NCBI RefSeq assembly: GCF_038630985.1
Contig: NZ_CP152049.1
Coordinates: 3,925,501-3,989,500, forward strand
Length of the DNA stretch: 64,000 bases
Origin: Paenibacillus sp. FSL H8-0548
Lineage (GTDB): Bacteria; Bacillota; Bacilli; Paenibacillales; Paenibacillaceae
Reading direction: 5' to 3'
Positions 61,114-64,000 of the stretch are shown in pieces. The first letter of the stretch is position 1. Every line of letters starts with the position of its first letter. The position numbers and the translations under genes were made by a program. The notes beneath the pieces are model-generated. The model had not been told where the DNA came from. It was given only the letters and a program-made list of their open reading frames with translations, and searched no databases.

Positions 61114-62628
61114 TTAAAGCTTATAAATATCCGTATATTTCTTCGTCAAATAATCGACCAAATACTGCGGATCCAGCGGCTTGCCTGTTACGTTCTGAAT
61201 GAGCTCAGACGGTGTTCTCAGCTTGCCGTATTTGTAAATCCGCTCAGACAGCCATTCCTTGACTGGGAGCAGCTCTCCATTGCCGACATTGGTCCAGAAG
61301 CTCTTCTGCTCCTTCTCCAGCGTATCGGCAAACTGTGCTGCGTACATATTTCCTAAAGAGTAGGATGGGAAATAGCCAAAGGCACCCCCTGCCCAGTGCA
61401 CATCCTGTAGAACGCCTTCTGCATCGTTTGGCGGTGTTATTCCCAAATATTCTTTATATTTTTCATTCCAAATCGCTGGTAAATCAGAAGCCCTCGCCCC
61501 CTCATTAAAGATCAGCTTCTCGATTTCATAACGAATAATAATATGGAGATTATAGGTCAGCTCGTCTGCTTCTATTCGGATCAAGGACGGATTCACCACG
61601 TTATTCGCACGATAAAACTGATCGACGCTGACATCAAGCTGACCAGGGAAACGCTTCTGCAGCTCTCCGAAATAGCGATTCCAGAACGGTCTGCTGCGCC
61701 CAATCACATTTTCCCAGAAGCGCGACTGCGACTCATGAATACCCATGGAGGTTCCTGTGCACAGCGTCGTGCCGATGAGCTCCTCCATAATATTTTGCTC
61801 ATAAAGCGCGTGACCGCCCTCATGAATCGTGCCGAATAAAGCACTGGTAACATCATCTTCCAAATAACGTGTCGTAATCCGCACATCGCCTGGGCTTATG
61901 CCCGTAGCGAATGGATGAACGCTTTCATCTAGTCTTCCGGCTTCAAAGTTGTAGCCCATTTGTTCTAATATGTATAGGCTGAACGCCTTTTGAGCTGATT
62001 TATCATAGTTTTGCTTAAGAAATGCATGATCTGGCTGATGAGGCGAAGCAGCAATGGCTGCTGCAAGGGGAACTAGCTTCGCACGCAATCCGCTAAACAC
62101 ACGATCAAGCTCGGCTACCGTCATCCCAGGCTCATATTGATCAAGCAGCGTATCATAGCGAGTAGCCTTCACGCCCCATAGATCGATAAACTGATTCGTA
62201 TAGGAGATTACCTTCTCCAAATAAGGCTGAAAGCTGGCATAATCGTTATTTCCCTTCGCTTCCTCCCATTTGGATTCCGACTGCGAAGCTATGACAACAT
62301 ATTCTTGATAAAGCTGAGGTGGTATTTTTACACTTCGTTCGTATTCTTTGCGAGTTTCCGTAACGAGACGTTGATCAATTTCAGAAAGCTCAGCATATAC
62401 TGTGCCTTCCGCAAGCTGTGATATCCATTCGCCTAATTCAGGCGAAGTTGCGAGCTTGAACTGATCAGCAGATAAGGAGCCAATGACCTCAGACCGATTA
62501 TCCATTCCTTTACGCGGCGCCCCTGTGCGCAAATCCCAGTAAAGCACAGCAAGTGCTTCCTCATAGCTTTTTATTTTTCGTATCGTCTCTCTAAAGCTCT
62601 GCAAAACCTCGTTGGATTTCGTTGACAT
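61114..62628 (-). CDS. M32-family metallocarboxypeptidase
   Basis: 504 residues, all-helical. The M32 metal motif is TIHEGGHALYEQN (HEXXH variant with Glu), with ESQSRFWENVIGR and GGAFGYFPSYSLGNMYAAQ later. It removes C-terminal residues from peptides in the cytoplasm (Thermus/Pyrococcus carboxypeptidase homologue; B. subtilis YpwA). ATG 62628 has AGGTG close by; a GTG one codon earlier cannot be excluded. Stands alone, divergent from the HesB-like gene. Confidence 0.94.
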   Translation of the reverse strand: MSTKSNEVLQSFRETIRKIKSYEEALAVLYWDLRTGAPRKGMDNRSEVIGSLSADQFKLATSPELGEWISQLAEGTVYAELSEIDQRLVTETRKEYERSVKIPPQLYQEYVVIASQSESKWEEAKGNNDYASFQPYLEKVISYTNQFIDLWGVKATRYDTLLDQYEPGMTVAELDRVFSGLRAKLVPLAAAIAASPHQPDHAFLKQNYDKSAQKAFSLYILEQMGYNFEAGRLDESVHPFATGISPGDVRITTRYLEDDVTSALFGTIHEGGHALYEQNIMEELIGTTLCTGTSMGIHESQSRFWENVIGRSRPFWNRYFGELQKRFPGQLDVSVDQFYRANNVVNPSLIRIEADELTYNLHIIIRYEIEKLIFNEGARASDLPAIWNEKYKEYLGITPPNDAEGVLQDVHWAGGAFGYFPSYSLGNMYAAQFADTLEKEQKSFWTNVGNGELLPVKEWLSERIYKYGKLRTPSELIQNVTGKPLDPQYLVDYLTKKYTDIYKL

Positions 62629-62683
62629 CACACCTACCGCCTTCCAATTTCTTGTCGAATTTCACCACAATTCGCAACATGAC

Positions 62684-62712
62684 TTGATCTTCATTATTTC
62701 AATCCTTATAAT
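62684..62712 (+). promoter_or_regulatory. Sigma-A promoter of the HesB-like and carbonic anhydrase genes
   Basis: TTGATC (62684-62689), 17-base spacer, perfect TATAAT (62707-62712). Confidence 0.75.
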
Positions 62713-62765
62713 CATCTTAAACCTGCTAGACATACTGCGCAATAGAGAGAAAGAGAGGAAGTCTT

Positions 62766-63098
62766 ATGCAAATTATTTTTTCGCAAGCAGCTAGTGATCG
62801 AATAAAACCTTATTTGGAAGACGGGGAAAAGAAACTAAAGCTTCTTCATGACACCGAGGACTGCGGTTGTGTCGTTAGTGGAGTGCCAGCACTTCAGCTC
62901 ATAAATGAACCCTCTGTCGACGACAAGCTTGCACATGGAGAATCCTTCGATTACTATTATGAGCCTCGCCATGAGATTTATTACGAGCCACAGCTCAAAA
63001 TCGATTTTGACGCGAAAAAATCCAGCTTTAGTCTGAAGAGCGATAGTCAAATCTATACGTTGCACCTTCGTTTCCTAACCAAAGGAAGTGCACAATGA
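62766..63098 (+). CDS. HesB-like iron-sulfur biosynthesis-domain protein (YqkB-like)
   Basis: 110 residues. KLLHDTEDCGCVVSG holds a Cys-Gly-Cys, and the fold of the HesB/IscA group is recognisable, but the canonical three-Cys pattern of IscA (with C-terminal CGC) is absent, so cluster assembly is not assured. B. subtilis YqkB is similar. AGAGAGGAAG precedes the ATG. It overlaps the carbonic anhydrase gene by 4 bases. Confidence 0.85.
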   Translation: MQIIFSQAASDRIKPYLEDGEKKLKLLHDTEDCGCVVSGVPALQLINEPSVDDKLAHGESFDYYYEPRHEIYYEPQLKIDFDAKKSSFSLKSDSQIYTLHLRFLTKGSAQ

Positions 63099-63661
63099 GC
63101 AAAATAGACGACATTCTTGACTATAATAAACAATTTGTTGAGGTTAGAGAGTATGAGAAGTATTCCACAAGCAAATATCCGAACAAACGAATGGTTATCG
63201 TTACCTGCATGGATACTCGGCTTACAGAAATGCTTCCCAAAGCTATGAATCTTAAAAACGGCGATGCAAAAATTATTAAAAATGCAGGCGCTATCGTGAC
63301 CCAGCCTTTTGGCAATATTATGCGAAGTATCCTGGTTGCCCTTTATGAGCTGCAATCAGACGAGGTTTTTGTCATCGGCCATACGAACTGCGGCATGACC
63401 GGCATTAATCCAGAGCATATTATCCAGCATATGGAAGAGCGCGGTGTTACGACCGATACCATTACCACTTTAAAGCATTCCGGACTTAATTTAATGCGCT
63501 GGTTGACAGGCTTCGATAACGTACATGACAGTGTACATAACAGCGTAAGTATTATTCGCAACCATCCGCTACTCCCTGCGAACATCCTTGTTCATGGATT
63601 AATTATTGATTCAGAGACAGGGGAATTAGAACTCATTGATCCAGCCCCAGCACAGGCTTAA
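63095..63661 (+). CDS. Beta-carbonic anhydrase (YtiB-like)
   Basis: 188 residues. Zinc ligands Cys38 (VTCMDTRL), His96 and Cys99 (IGHTNCGM), with Asp40 and Arg42 dyad. It hydrates CO2 to bicarbonate. B. subtilis YtiB is of this size. Start overlaps the HesB-like stop by 4 bases, so both are co-translated. Confidence 0.95.
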   Translation: MSKIDDILDYNKQFVEVREYEKYSTSKYPNKRMVIVTCMDTRLTEMLPKAMNLKNGDAKIIKNAGAIVTQPFGNIMRSILVALYELQSDEVFVIGHTNCGMTGINPEHIIQHMEERGVTTDTITTLKHSGLNLMRWLTGFDNVHDSVHNSVSIIRNHPLLPANILVHGLIIDSETGELELIDPAPAQA

Positions 63662-63669
63662 ACAAATAA

Positions 63670-63712
63670 GGGAGCACAACGGCTATTACAGTCCGCTGCG
63701 CTCCCGTTTTTT
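63670..63712 (+). terminator. Terminator of the HesB-like/carbonic anhydrase operon
   Basis: GGGAGC...GCTCCC stem with CGG/CCG inner pairs and GTTTTTT; it overlaps the end of the converging gene on the minus strand. Confidence 0.88.
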
Positions 63713-64000
63713 CGCTTCAAAAGCTTTCAATCTTGCAGCAATGACCTCTGAGCGGTCTCTTCGCAAATGCCGATGGATAATGTTCTCATCAACTAAAGAG
63801 CTCGGCTTTTCCCATAATAAATTGCACTCCTCGCATAATTGCTGACATCGTGCTAGAAGCTCAGTGCTTGTAATGCGTAAATTGATATCCACATATACCG
63901 TTTCGTTATCTGATTGTAATTCAGAGAGTCTAGGCAGCAATTGCTTTAATAAATGATCCTTATCGATGCCAAGCTCTTCAAGGGGCGATGCAGCTAATTT
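63686..64000 (-). CDS. Unidentified gene, C-terminal part
   Basis: The minus-strand frame is open from the window edge to a TAA at 63686, giving the last 104 residues of a larger protein; its start is outside. Predicted mostly helical, with VDINLRITSTELLARCQQL and a basic end (LKAFEAKKRERSGL). I do not recognise a family. The last codons run through the terminator of the converging carbonic anhydrase operon. Confidence 0.55.
   Translation of the reverse strand, partial: KLAASPLEELGIDKDHLLKQLLPRLSELQSDNETVYVDINLRITSTELLARCQQLCEECNLLWEKPSSLVDENIIHRHLRRDRSEVIAARLKAFEAKKRERSGL

Overview
The window looks like a chromosomal segment of an endospore-forming, low-to-mid GC Firmicute of the Paenibacillaceae (Paenibacillus or a close relative). 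Reasons: the block cotE - mutS - mutL - methyltransferase - miaA - hfq - (PBP/cyclophilin genes) - spoVK - hflX - ynbB - glnR - glnA follows the order known from Bacillus subtilis; lexA is divergent from a yneA-type LysM gene; there is a YesMN/sugar-ABC cluster, a copper-amine-oxidase-N protein and a phage-type amidoligase beside cotE; and most starts carry strong AGGAGG-type ribosome sites, with several GTG/TTG starts. No rRNA, tRNA, intact transposase, prophage or CRISPR array was seen. Almost all genes are on the minus strand.

Layout. 1-2.3 kb: end of a nitrilase-family gene and a two-component system. 2.4-5.7 kb: an ABC-F ATPase and a Ser/Thr kinase fused to a MinD/ParA-like domain. 5.8-12.5 kb: a carbohydrate ABC importer (two permeases, lipoprotein) with its YesM/YesN-type sensor and AraC regulator. 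12.5-16.2 kb: two gene-poor stretches of decayed palindromic repeats on either side of an RlmM/FtsJ-like methyltransferase; the second is bounded by ~280-bp inverted repeats. 16.2-22 kb: receiver-like protein, an Fpg-like protein lacking the catalytic N-terminal proline, HAD phosphatase and the mitomycin-repair pair mrfB/mrfA. 22-23 kb: plus-strand SdpR/SdpI-like autorepressor and immunity pair with its own promoter and operator. 23-30.7 kb: RNase Z, MetH, acireductone dioxygenase, HAD hydrolase, a membrane protein, aldo/keto reductase. 30.7-35.5 kb: DUF896 protein, MacAB/YknXYZ-like efflux system, yneA and lexA with several LexA boxes. 35.6-45 kb: papain-like and DUF2642 proteins, stalk-domain protein, glnRA, ynbB, hflX, spoVK, DUF218 and DUF402 genes. 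45-58 kb: cyclophilin lipoprotein, class A PBP, hfq, miaA, rsmJ-like, mutL, mutS, a GC-rich amidoligase gene and cotE. 58-64 kb: an NMT1/SsuABC-type importer, M32 carboxypeptidase, HesB-like protein, beta-carbonic anhydrase and one partial gene.

How they work together. The sugar importer is probably switched on by its own sensor/regulator, with an internal terminator tuning lipoprotein over permease. GlnR/GlnA handle nitrogen; LexA/YneA and MrfAB, MutSL and the Fpg homologue handle DNA damage and repair; CotE, SpoVK and possibly the amidoligase belong to sporulation. The least explained parts are the repeat mosaic at 12.5-16.2 kb, the kinase-NTPase fusion, the P2-less Fpg homologue, the SdpRI pair without a toxin, and the GC-rich amidoligase. 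Functions are family assignments read from translated sequence; no database search was run.
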